Below the pieces are notes generated by a model, which was given only the letters and a program-made list of their open reading frames with translations, was not told where the DNA came from and made no database searches. The translations under genes were made by a program, and so were the position numbers. DNA of 14,136 nt from Muribaculaceae bacterium. GTDB taxonomy: Bacteria; Bacteroidota; Bacteroidia; Bacteroidales; Muribaculaceae. The DNA lies in NCBI GenBank assembly GCA_029051445.1, contig JAIDKP010000301.1:1-14136 (forward strand), given 5' to 3'. Shown here in pieces: positions 1-6,790 of this stretch (positions are counted from its first letter, which is position 1; each line of letters starts with the position of its first letter).

Positions 1-40
1 TGCGAAAGTCAGGGCTTTGTTTTATGTTTTACAGCAGCTT

Positions 41-77
41 ATAAAAAGAGGCTGCGCCTATTTTGACACAGCCTCTT
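41..77 (-). terminator. Rho-independent terminator of the acyltransferase gene
   Basis: A perfect 9-bp inverted repeat (AAGAGGCTG at 46-54 against CAGCCTCTT at 69-77, 14-nt loop) is followed, when read on the minus strand, by a short T-run (CTTTTTAT). It lies about 30 nt past the stop codon of the minus-strand acyltransferase gene, so it most likely ends that transcript. On the plus strand the arm is not followed by a T-run, so it is unidirectional. Positions 1-40 hold nothing I can identify. Confidence 0.8.
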
Positions 78-108
78 GTCGTTTAATTGTAGATGGATCT
101 TTGATATT

Positions 109-1248
109 TCAGACTTTCAGGTATATGCGTTTTTTGTGCATATATAGCAGGATCATGTATATGACGGCGGCGTTCCAAGTTGTCAGCAGGAATGAATAGT
201 AGGGGCCTATGTATTGTTCCAGTCCATGAAACAGCGGTGTGCCAAGTGCCCGGAAGTTGAATGTCTCTGCAAGCATGTATGCCGCAATGGAGTTCATTCC
301 GTAGACTCTCAGCCATTCCACTTTTTTCCGGTGTCCTTTGCAGTCTATCCAATAGTAGAAAAGGCCCATGAGTATGAAGCTGCATCCACTGCTGAAGAGT
401 ACCATCGAGCTTGTCCATATTGGTTTGATGATCGGCATCTGGATGCTCCAGATTTTTCCGATGACGATCATGGCAAGTCCTCCGAAGAAGTAGTATTTCA
501 GTTTGGTCTTGTCGTTTGTCGGGTCTTTTGCGATGTATCCGGCAAACATACCAGTCATTACTGTTGCCGCAAAGTTGATGCTGCTCAGTATCCATGTGTA
601 GTGATACCATTCGGCAAAGTGGACTTTGCCATCGATTACAGATGCTCCGTCGCGGAAGCGTCCGAGTACGGTACGGTCTACCCATTCGGCAAGGTTGTGT
701 GCAGTAGTGTAGTTTCCTGCTCCATATCCGTCGACTGATATAAACTGCATTGCTGCCCAATAGGCAATCAAGAGCGACGCTGTGGTAATGATCTGTGTCC
801 GGCGGCTTGTGAATAGAAAGAGGAGGGCTGTGACCAGATAGCCTGTCGCAATGGCCTGAAGTGTGTTTGAGTAGAGGTAGATTTTATGCGGATCCAGCCC
901 GAGCAGGTTGCCCTGGCATATCATTCCGAGTATCCAAAGGATGATAACGCGTCTGGCAAGGTGTATGGCCAAGGCTTTTTTGTTGTTTCCTTTTTTGTAT
1001 TTTGACAGCGCATAGGGTATTGATGCTCCTGACATGAACAGGAACAGGGGCATAATCAGATCCCACGGTGAGAATCCTTCCCATGTGAAGTGACGGAACA
1101 TCCACATTGAGTCGTTGAGCCATGCCAGATCGGCGGCCGATGCGAATGTCGTGACTATCGGCCCTAAGGCGACGAGGAAGAAAAGGTCGAATCCACGCAG
1201 TGCGTCAAGCGACGCAAGGCGTCTCGAGGGTGTGGTTTTTGTGTCCAT
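109..1248 (-). CDS. Membrane acyltransferase, HGSNAT/DUF5009-like
   Basis: Predicted 379-residue polytopic inner-membrane protein of the heparan-alpha-glucosaminide N-acetyltransferase-like (DUF5009, COG4299) group. Family members are thought to move acetyl groups across the membrane onto sugars; the acceptor here is unknown. The N-terminus carries the family signature: RLASLDALRGFDLFF (residues 10-24), then HFTWEGFSPWDLIMPLFLF (53-71), which contains the conserved His and the WDL(I/V)xP motif. About ten hydrophobic segments follow to the C-terminus, which ends in a basic tail. The reading frame extends upstream to a TTG at 1308, but a -7-like box at 1296-1303 would put the transcript start after that TTG, so I choose the ATG at 1248. 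The gene is divergent from the lipoprotein pair and stands alone. Family assignment is fairly sure; substrate is not. Confidence 0.85.
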   Translation of the reverse strand: MDTKTTPSRRLASLDALRGFDLFFLVALGPIVTTFASAADLAWLNDSMWMFRHFTWEGFSPWDLIMPLFLFMSGASIPYALSKYKKGNNKKALAIHLARRVIILWILGMICQGNLLGLDPHKIYLYSNTLQAIATGYLVTALLFLFTSRRTQIITTASLLIAYWAAMQFISVDGYGAGNYTTAHNLAEWVDRTVLGRFRDGASVIDGKVHFAEWYHYTWILSSINFAATVMTGMFAGYIAKDPTNDKTKLKYYFFGGLAMIVIGKIWSIQMPIIKPIWTSSMVLFSSGCSFILMGLFYYWIDCKGHRKKVEWLRVYGMNSIAAYMLAETFNFRALGTPLFHGLEQYIGPYYSFLLTTWNAAVIYMILLYMHKKRIYLKV

Positions 1249-1295
1249 GGTATATGCCGGGTGTTGTTTTTTGTGTGAGACAGTGTTGTCTCCCA

Positions 1296-1303
1296 CAAAG
1301 TTA
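1296..1303 (-). promoter_or_regulatory. Putative -7 box of the acyltransferase gene
   Basis: On the minus strand this reads TAACTTTG, matching the Bacteroidales -7 consensus TAnnTTTG. It lies about 50 nt upstream of the chosen ATG at 1248, leaving a leader of roughly 40 nt. No good TTTG is seen 19-21 nt upstream; a TTG at 1319-1321 is 15 nt away, which is short. The call therefore rests on the -7 match and its position. Confidence 0.45.
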
Positions 1304-1431
1304 ATCAATCGGTGCGTTCAACAGATATTTCCAGTGGACATTATGGCCATTTTCGCATATGTTTTGATGTCAAGTGTTTTAAATTTGTAGTCTCAAACGG
1401 CTGTCGTATGAATGTCGGTGTACGCCGGCTT

Positions 1432-1462
1432 TTCTTTTCGTCGAATATTCTCTGTATATTTG
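1432..1462 (+). repeat. 31-bp direct repeat, copy 1, ending in a -7 promoter box
   Basis: A 31-bp stretch identical to 1517-1547, with the copies 85 bp apart start to start. It ends in TATATTTG (1455-1462), a perfect match to the Bacteroidales -7 consensus. The sequences after the two copies are unrelated, so only this element is duplicated. If active it would start a transcript around 1469 that reads through the hairpins at 1473-1506 and copy 2 into the lipoprotein gene. Confidence 0.8.
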
Positions 1463-1472
1463 ACTCAAAGGA

Positions 1473-1506
1473 GTGGCGTTGCCACCGCGCCCCGGCCTGA
1501 AGGCCG
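1473..1506. other. Two short hairpins between the duplicated promoter elements
   Basis: GTGGC/GCCAC (1473-1477 and 1481-1485, 3-nt loop) and CGGCCT/AGGCCG (1493-1498 and 1501-1506, 2-nt loop) lie side by side in a GC-rich stretch between the two 31-bp repeats. Neither is followed by a T-run, so they are not ordinary terminators. They would form in a transcript begun at the upstream copy but not in one begun at the downstream copy. Function is unknown. Confidence 0.5.
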
Positions 1507-1516
1507 ACTATCGCTC

Positions 1517-1547
1517 TTCTTTTCGTCGAATATTCTCTGTATATTTG
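1517..1547 (+). promoter_or_regulatory. 31-bp repeat copy 2: likely promoter of the lipoprotein pair
   Basis: Second perfect copy of the 31-bp element. Its TATATTTG (1540-1547) lies 41 nt before the ATG at 1589, giving a predicted leader of about 35 nt, usual for Bacteroidales. The -33 region is poor: at a 19-nt spacer there is TTCT rather than TTTG. Position and a perfect -7 box make it the best promoter candidate for the two lipoprotein genes. Confidence 0.6.
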
Positions 1548-1588
1548 CAGCCGTTTTTCACGATTAATATTCTAACCAACCTGCAAGT

Positions 1589-3484
1589 ATGAATTGTTAC
1601 CGCGATTTTTTATGTATGACGTTGCTGTGCCTCTTCATGTCTATGTTGTGGTCATGCAGCGACACGCAAAATGAAGTCACAGTCGATGATCCTGTCAGAT
1701 ACTCGGTTGTGATGAAGGGGATGTCTTTTTCAGATGAGTCGTCGGAGGATGAGGGTTTAAGTGAAGTGACGGTGTTCCAGTTTGGTGACGGTGTCCTTTA
1801 CAAGGAAGAGTGTGTCAGCCCGGATAACGAGGGGCGTACGGATATGTTTGTTGTCGGCGACACCCGCATGTATTGTGTCGCCAATGCATCGCTTGACGCG
1901 CAGGAGAAGGTGACGCAGGAATCGGATTTCAGCAAGTCGGTCATCTCAAGCGTAGACGGTGAGAATTCGGCTCCCTGTTTTCTGTCGGCTGTCAAGGAAA
2001 TATATGCTCAGAGCGATGCCGACACCCGTGAGGTCGCAGTGGAGCTGAAGCATGGTGTCGCAAGGTTTGATCTCAATACATCGGCAGATGACAATATTCT
2101 TATCAGTGAAGTCACGATCGATGATGCTCCGGCTGAAACTTATGTGTTTGTCGAGAAAACCAGGGTATCAGACAATACTGTAAGTTATGTCAAGAATTAT
2201 GCTCCTGCGTTCAACGGCAAGGATACCGGCGCGTTCTATGTGTTTGAGAGCACAAAGCCTGTGACCGCAACTCTTAGAGGTACTTACAATGAGATTCCGG
2301 TGCGCATACAGATCGAGATTCCTGTTGTGGAGCGTAACAAGGTGTATGAGCTTGAGGTGCTTAATGCCGGTGCTACGCTTGAGGGTGTTTTCGTTGTCAA
2401 GGACTGGGAGGAAGGTGAGACGGTAACAGGTAAACCTGACACTGAACTCGGGATAACGATAAGCGGCGCTCATTGTGTTCTTCCGGAGGGTGTATCGGTG
2501 GATTTCGACCACAATGTGGTTGATGTGCCAGCATCGGGTGTCGATGGGATGACGCTTGCTTTTGTTGGTGATACCCGCGTTGATATCACTCGTGTCGAGG
2601 GGCTGACAGAGGGGCTTTCGGTTGGCGATGTCTCGGTCGAGGATAGCGATGACGGGATTGTGTCGTCGTTTGATGTGTCGGTTCCGGCGCAGACGAACGG
2701 CCGTCTCGGCTACTCGGTGTTTGTGCACGTGAAGAATGCTCTGCTTTCCGACAGCTATGATTTTGTCGAGATCCGTGTTGCTCCGAGTGAGCATCAGATC
2801 GAGACGGTGGAGATCGGCGGTAGTGTATGGATGGCATTCAATGCGACTTCTCCTGATCTCGAGGATCAGATTTATCCTCTTGACGGACTTTCGGTCGAGG
2901 ATATGTATAAGTACAACTGGATCGGTACTGTCGGCGGACTTTTCCAGTTCGGCCGCCAATACATGTATATTCCGTGGGTGGGTTACAGCAATCCTAACAA
3001 TCTTGGCGGTCAGGTGCAGGATATCCCCTGGCAGTCGCCGACGCATATGCCTTGCCCGGATGGCTACCGTCTTCCTACCCGTGAAGAGTTTGAGTCCCTG
3101 CTTCCGAAGGGGCAGGCGGTGCCGGGGTCTTATGTTGCAGGTAACGGCGAGCATATCACCGCTACGCTCCACACTTCGGAGGGTACACTCGTGACGCCGA
3201 CGGGAGTGACAGGCACGCAGCGTTATGTGAAGTTTACTTCAGAGGATACGGGCCGCAGTCTTATCATACCTCTTGCCGGCGGCAAGGGCGACAAGAGCAG
3301 CACTAATAATCCGGGGTTCGGCAAGCGCGTGGTGTTGTGGACCAACAGTAATTCGGGGTGCCCCGGCGGATATGCCCTGGCTTATTGGCTGAAGTTTGAG
3401 AATCAGGATGCGACGACTATTACGGAGGAGCGTCTTCAGATGGAGGCTTTTGCTTCGGTGCGTTGTGTGAAGATAACAGAATGA
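1589..3484 (+). CDS. Surface lipoprotein: fimbrillin/Mfa2-like N-terminus, C-terminal FISUMP-type domain
   Basis: 631-residue predicted lipoprotein. Residues 1-22 are a signal peptide ending in a lipobox, LWSC, with the lipidated Cys at 23. Residues ~37-280 look like a fimbrillin/Mfa2-type beta-domain: a strand such as EVTVFQF near the start, HGVARFDLNTSA in the middle, and the closing pattern NKVYELEVLNAG followed by VVKDWEEGE. Residues ~285-400 look like an Ig/BACON-like beta-sandwich. Residues ~403-629 match the Fibrobacter succinogenes major paralogous (FISUMP) domain: VEIGGSVWMAFN at the start, a QFGR motif, PCPDGYRLPTREEFESLL (488-505) and a closing VRCVK. FISUMP-like ends are often found on surface or tip adhesins. 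The next gene starts 7 nt after the stop, so the two are almost certainly co-transcribed. Domain calls are by motif; a binding role is inferred. Confidence 0.75.
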   Translation: MNCYRDFLCMTLLCLFMSMLWSCSDTQNEVTVDDPVRYSVVMKGMSFSDESSEDEGLSEVTVFQFGDGVLYKEECVSPDNEGRTDMFVVGDTRMYCVANASLDAQEKVTQESDFSKSVISSVDGENSAPCFLSAVKEIYAQSDADTREVAVELKHGVARFDLNTSADDNILISEVTIDDAPAETYVFVEKTRVSDNTVSYVKNYAPAFNGKDTGAFYVFESTKPVTATLRGTYNEIPVRIQIEIPVVERNKVYELEVLNAGATLEGVFVVKDWEEGETVTGKPDTELGITISGAHCVLPEGVSVDFDHNVVDVPASGVDGMTLAFVGDTRVDITRVEGLTEGLSVGDVSVEDSDDGIVSSFDVSVPAQTNGRLGYSVFVHVKNALLSDSYDFVEIRVAPSEHQIETVEIGGSVWMAFNATSPDLEDQIYPLDGLSVEDMYKYNWIGTVGGLFQFGRQYMYIPWVGYSNPNNLGGQVQDIPWQSPTHMPCPDGYRLPTREEFESLLPKGQAVPGSYVAGNGEHITATLHTSEGTLVTPTGVTGTQRYVKFTSEDTGRSLIIPLAGGKGDKSSTNNPGFGKRVVLWTNSNSGCPGGYALAYWLKFENQDATTITEERLQMEAFASVRCVKITE

Positions 3485-3491
3485 CTTTGAA

Positions 3492-5297
3492 ATGATGAAG
3501 CTGATATATAGAATTCTTGTGATAGTTCTGTCGGCTGTATTCCCGGCGGGATGCAGCACGGCTTTTGATCAGGAAGCGCCGGATGCCGGACCGCAGCGTA
3601 TCACTTTTTTCATTGGGGCGGAGTGCGGTGCCGAATCGCGTGGCGCAGAGTCGTCGGGTGTGCGGCTTTCTGAGCTCCGCTATGCGATAGCCGACGGTGA
3701 CGGCCGTATATTGAACCCTCATTATCAGAAACTTGAATCTGATTTCTCAAAGTTGACGATCGAGGGTCTGGGCTATGGTGATTACACTATAGTGTTTCTT
3801 GGTGTGTCGGAATGCGAGGTGGCCGGTGCAGAGATATCGGAGCTGTCGCTGCTTGATGATGGCTGGCTGGTTTCGGAGAGCGCGGAGTCGCCTGCCGATG
3901 GCGAGTATTATTATAAAAAGGTTGAATTCAGTGTAGGCAAAGATCAGTCTCCGATCTCTCATGAGGTTGTGCTTGATCTCTGTGTCGGGCGTGTAAGTGT
4001 CGATGTGAGTGTGTCGTCGGAATATATGTGGCGTTTCATAAAAGAGGTCAGGGTCTCTTTTGACGATGCCGCGTGTGTGCCGACAGAACTGAGCGCATCG
4101 GGTGAATATGCGGGTGCCGGGAGTGTAAAGTCGTATGATATCACGGGGCGGTATTCGTTTTGCACTTTCCCTTCGGAGGCAGCTCTGTCGGGGTTTGTCG
4201 AGATTCTTTCGTCGAGGAGCAACGGTGATGATTTTGTGTATCGTTATCGTTTCTCGGACTGCAAGGTCGAGGCCGGCAAGGTGTCGCATATCGCGATAGA
4301 TTACCGCCATCCTGAAAGTGAGGACGGATTTCTGTATGTGCGTGAGGAAGATCTGACGCGTTTCCCGACAGACACGATGCTTATGGCCGATGAGCCTCAG
4401 TCGGTGTTTTACGATGCCAGCCGGCGGTCGTTTCGTGTCAATGCTCCCCTGCAGGTATCGATAACTGATGACCACCAGCTTGGAGTGAAGTTCTTTTCTC
4501 CTGTGGCTATAAGGGATGTCACTGTCAAGTGCCGTTTTGGCAACGTCAGTCATGAGTTTTTCGAGCTTGCCCGCTTTGATTTGATATATCCTTTCATGGA
4601 GGCTTCTTTTCCGCTTCCTGTTGTTGAGCGTGACGCGGTTTTCACTACAGAGAGCGGTCGCAGGATCCGCGTTCCGGCACAGACAGATCTTACTTCCGAT
4701 GATGTCACTCTCGTGATAGAGACAGAGGATCAGTTTATGAAGAAGATCGGTGAGATCGACAGTCAATGGTATATCCGTTTTTCGGCTTACAGCGCTGACA
4801 GCGGTCATGCCTACTGGCGTCATATGACACCGCTTCTCTGCCGTCATGGTGTTGCTCTCGCTCTTAATATGGCTTATATGTTTTCATCAGAGGATTTCAA
4901 TGTCGCTCTTGATGAGTATGACGGAATACTTTATGACAACAGTCATAATCCGATTGATATAAATGCACTTCGCAATAAGATCAGAACCCACGGCGGTCTT
5001 GTGCTCGGACGTGTGTCGGGTGTCGGCGGCCTTGGGGGCGGAACTACCTATGGTCTGGCAGATTATTGCTATCTCGGTGTTTATTTTGACTCGACGGCTC
5101 CCGGCAGTAATCCTCACAATTATCCACGTCAGGCGATGTTTCATGAATATGGCCATTGCCTTGGCTACAACCATTCCAGCAATATGACCTACGGAGACAA
5201 GTGGACTGTTTTGTGCGCGACAGTGTTCGTCAATATGGGTCAGGCCGGAAAACTTCCTGTGAACTCAAAGGATGATGTCGGGCTTCTGCCCATGTAG
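3492..5297 (+). CDS. Metzincin-type zinc metalloprotease lipoprotein with FimB/Mfa2-like N-terminus
   Basis: 601-residue predicted lipoprotein with signal peptide and lipobox PAGC (lipidated Cys at 21). The N-terminal ~280 residues resemble FimB/Mfa2 fimbrial anchor proteins: beta-strand-rich, with LTIEGLGYGDYTIVFLG at about 90-106 and EAGKVSHIAIDY near 265. After a less recognisable middle, the C-terminus has a glycine-rich GVGGLGGGTTYGLADY stretch and then HEYGHCLGYNH at 551-561, a perfect HExxHxxGxxH metzincin zinc site with E552 as likely catalytic base. NMTYG (564-568) follows at once and would supply the Met-turn. The chain ends 33 residues later. I recall a Bacteroidales family of zinc-dependent metalloproteinase lipoproteins (TIGR03952, BF0631-like) with this architecture, but could not search. 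The start may be ATG 3492 or 3495. Surface location and proteolysis are inferred; the substrate is unknown. Confidence 0.8.
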   Translation: MMKLIYRILVIVLSAVFPAGCSTAFDQEAPDAGPQRITFFIGAECGAESRGAESSGVRLSELRYAIADGDGRILNPHYQKLESDFSKLTIEGLGYGDYTIVFLGVSECEVAGAEISELSLLDDGWLVSESAESPADGEYYYKKVEFSVGKDQSPISHEVVLDLCVGRVSVDVSVSSEYMWRFIKEVRVSFDDAACVPTELSASGEYAGAGSVKSYDITGRYSFCTFPSEAALSGFVEILSSRSNGDDFVYRYRFSDCKVEAGKVSHIAIDYRHPESEDGFLYVREEDLTRFPTDTMLMADEPQSVFYDASRRSFRVNAPLQVSITDDHQLGVKFFSPVAIRDVTVKCRFGNVSHEFFELARFDLIYPFMEASFPLPVVERDAVFTTESGRRIRVPAQTDLTSDDVTLVIETEDQFMKKIGEIDSQWYIRFSAYSADSGHAYWRHMTPLLCRHGVALALNMAYMFSSEDFNVALDEYDGILYDNSHNPIDINALRNKIRTHGGLVLGRVSGVGGLGGGTTYGLADYCYLGVYFDSTAPGSNPHNYPRQAMFHEYGHCLGYNHSSNMTYGDKWTVLCATVFVNMGQAGKLPVNSKDDVGLLPM

Positions 5298-5360
5298 CCG
5301 CTGCAAGCAGATGACGGCAATGGTGTAAAATTTATTTAAGATAATTAATCGTCATAATAC

Positions 5361-5390
5361 TTGCAGGATTAGTTAATTGTTATATTTTTG
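5361..5390 (+). promoter_or_regulatory. Bacteroidales-type promoter for the adenosyltransferase operon
   Basis: TTG at 5361-5363 (-33 half) and TATTTTTG at 5383-5390 (-7, matching TAnnTTTG) are separated by 19 nt. Transcription should begin near 5397, about 24 nt before the ATG at 5421. This rules out the in-frame TTG at 5388 as start codon, because it would not be in the mRNA. I see no cobalamin riboswitch in the 123 nt between genes. Confidence 0.7.
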
Positions 5391-5420
5391 CGCTCCAATC
5401 ATCAACAGCGCCTGAAAAAA

Positions 5421-5984
5421 ATGAAAAAAAGCATTGTATATACACGCACCGGCGATCTTGGCACGACGGGTCTCGTCGGTGGCGAGCGTGTGAGAAAATC
5501 GGCATTGCGTGTCGAGACTTACGGCACGGTCGATGAGCTTAACTCCTGGATCGGCGTGGTTGCCTCTTCGGCTTCTTTTGACCAGGAGACGCGTGAAGAA
5601 CTTAACTGGATTCAGAACAAGCTTTTTAGTCTCGGCTCATATCTCGCGACCGATCCTTTGGACGAGATGACGCAGGCGAGCGGCTTCGGCCAGAATTCGG
5701 TTTCGCGTCTTGAGCGTCAGATCGACCGCCTCGACGAGTCTCTTCCGGCTTTTAGACGGTTTGTCCTTCCGGGTGGAACGCTGGCTTCGGCTCAGGCTAA
5801 TGTGGCCCGTTCGGTGTGCCGCCGTGCCGAACGCCGTATGGTGGCTCTTGCCGAGGAGTCGTGGGTTGATCCCGATACTCTCCGGTTTATAAACAGGCTG
5901 AGTGATTTTCTTTTTGTTCTGTCACGCTATATCAATGTCTCGGCCGGTGTAGCCGAAGTTTTCTGGGAAAAGGATTGTAAGTAA
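5421..5984 (+). CDS. Cob(I)yrinic acid a,c-diamide adenosyltransferase, PduO type
   Basis: 187-residue cytosolic enzyme that transfers the 5'-deoxyadenosyl group of ATP to cob(I)alamin to make adenosylcobalamin. The N-terminal ATP-binding signature YTRTGDLGTTGLVGG (residues 6-20) is intact and followed by RVETYGTVDELNSWIG. The second family block, FVLPGGTLASAQANVARSVCRRAERR, and the third, RFINRLSDFLFVLSRYIN, are both complete, so the enzyme should be active. Length is normal for the family. The ATG at 5421, preceded by an A-run, is chosen over the in-frame TTG at 5388, which lies inside the -7 box. It is the first gene of a two-gene unit with the DUF2795-type gene 23 nt downstream. No B12-dependent enzyme is in the window. 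Confidence 0.93.
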   Translation: MKKSIVYTRTGDLGTTGLVGGERVRKSALRVETYGTVDELNSWIGVVASSASFDQETREELNWIQNKLFSLGSYLATDPLDEMTQASGFGQNSVSRLERQIDRLDESLPAFRRFVLPGGTLASAQANVARSVCRRAERRMVALAEESWVDPDTLRFINRLSDFLFVLSRYINVSAGVAEVFWEKDCK

Positions 5985-6007
5985 TAAATTCAAATACACA
6001 TACAGAT

Positions 6008-6229
6008 ATGTACTGGACACTTGAACTTGCCTCGAAACTTGAGGATGCCCCCTGGCCGGCAACGAGAGAAGAGCTTATCGACTACGCAATGCGCAGCGGA
6101 GCTCCTATGGAAGTTATTGAGAATCTTCAGGAAATCGAGGATGAAGGTGAGACTTATGAGTCTATCGAAGATATTTGGCCTGACTACCCTTCGAAGGACG
6201 ATTTTCTATTCAACGAGGATGAGTATTAA
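6008..6229 (+). CDS. Small acidic DUF2795-type protein
   Basis: 73-residue, strongly acidic protein that closely resembles a short Bacteroidales family annotated DUF2795: MYWTLELASKLEDAPWPATR at the N-terminus, then a helical segment ELIDYAMRSGAPMEVIENLQ, ending in an acidic tail with repeated Glu/Asp and aromatic residues (DIWPDYP, FLFNEDEY). There is no signal peptide or membrane segment, so it is likely cytosolic. It starts 23 nt after the adenosyltransferase gene and is followed by a strong terminator, so it is the last gene of that operon. Its function is not established; I recall the same pairing in other Bacteroidales but did not check it. Confidence 0.85.
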   Translation: MYWTLELASKLEDAPWPATREELIDYAMRSGAPMEVIENLQEIEDEGETYESIEDIWPDYPSKDDFLFNEDEY

Positions 6230-6258
6230 GCGTTTTTTTAACGTAAATCTTATTTTCA

Positions 6259-6298
6259 GTGGCCAAACAGGACTCAATCTGTTTGGTCACCGTTTTTT
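6259..6298 (+). terminator. Rho-independent terminator after the DUF2795-type gene
   Basis: A 12-bp stem with one G-U pair (6259-6270 against 6279-6290; core CCAAACAG/CTGTTTGG), an 8-nt loop, and a run of six T at 6293-6298. It lies 30 nt after the stop at 6229 and closes the two-gene operon. Confidence 0.9.
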
Positions 6299-6306
6299 AT
6301 TGTGGA

Positions 6307-6469
6307 GTGGGGGATGATGTGTGGGAGGGGGCATGGTGTGGGATTACATCGCCTCTCCGAGGCTCTGTGTCTGTAGTGGATTCAGGCCCCAGGCTCCCGT
6401 GCGGTCGCCCGGGGTTTACGATAACGGCGCGCCTCCCGGCGCTCATCGCTCATAGTGTGCAATGTGGCG
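6307..6469. repeat. Repeat family A, copy 1
   Basis: Positions 6307-6446 align with 6791-6933 at roughly 92% identity by eye (about eight substitutions and one 3-nt indel near 6330). Weaker similarity continues a further ~20 nt, including CATAG and AATGTGGC. It is GC-rich and contains GGCGCGCCTCCCGGCGCT near its end and a CCTC-TCC-GAGG inverted core (6352-6362) also present in family B. Copy 1 has an extra CGCTCAT duplication at 6447-6453. Open frames across it on both strands look like accidents of low stop-codon density, not genes. Confidence 0.75.
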
Positions 6470-6480
6470 GGATGTAGCCT

Positions 6481-6669
6481 CGTCCATATAATCTCGCGGG
6501 TGTGTATATGACCTCTCCGAGGCTGTGCTTGATCAAGATGTTGCAACCCCACACCTTCGCGCTTGTCGCGCTCGATGTGGGGCTTGGCATTATTATCCGT
6601 CTTCGACGGATGTGGGCGTACTGTCGCACGCCCCTACCCCTGCGGGTTGTATGTGAATGGGGGCAGCTC
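6481..6669. repeat. Repeat family B, copy 1 (full length)
   Basis: The first 80 bp (6481-6560) match 6670-6749 with five substitutions. The unit also holds two inverted repeats absent from copy 2: CCCCACA/TGTGGGG (6547-6553 and 6576-6582) and ATCCGTC/GACGGAT (6595-6601 and 6605-6611, 3-nt loop). The tail (6628-6669) matches the tail of copy 2 less well. It shares the CCTCTCCGAGG core with family A. Not coding as far as I can tell. Confidence 0.75.
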
Positions 6670-6789
6670 CGTCCATGTAATCTCGCGGGTGTGTATATGA
6701 CCTCTCCGAGGCCGTGCCTGATCAAGACGTTGCAACCCCACACTTTCGCACGCCCCTGCACTTGCAGTGGTATGCGGGTGGGGCAGTCC
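6670..6789. repeat. Repeat family B, copy 2 (67-bp internal deletion)
   Basis: Directly abuts copy 1 in the same orientation. After the shared 80-bp head it jumps straight to the tail, lacking the counterpart of 6561-6627. In copy 1 that missing segment is bounded by TCGC on both sides (6557-6560 and 6624-6627), so a deletion between short direct repeats explains it. The second hairpin of copy 1 is lost completely. Confidence 0.75.
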
Positions 6790-6790
6790 C

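Noticed and set aside
109..1308. TTG start at 1308 for the acyltransferase
   Set aside because: The likely -7 box at 1296-1303 lies downstream of this TTG, and family similarity begins after the ATG at 1248.
1432..1547. Invertible (phase-variable) promoter as in Bacteroides capsule loci
   Set aside because: The 31-bp copies are direct, not inverted, and no invertase gene is nearby; inversion between them is not possible.
2168..3172. 334-codon open frame on the minus strand inside the first lipoprotein gene
   Set aside because: Antisense to a convincing gene with signal peptide and FISUMP-type motifs. The translation is rich in Arg/His with no recognisable domain, typical of a shadow frame.
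3747..4847. 366-codon minus-strand open frame within the metzincin gene
   Set aside because: Shadow of the plus-strand gene; Arg/His-rich, no domain, no promoter or leader of its own.
5298..5420. Cobalamin riboswitch ahead of the adenosyltransferase
   Set aside because: The predicted leader is only about 24 nt and no B12-box-like sequence is seen; there is no room for the ~200-nt element.
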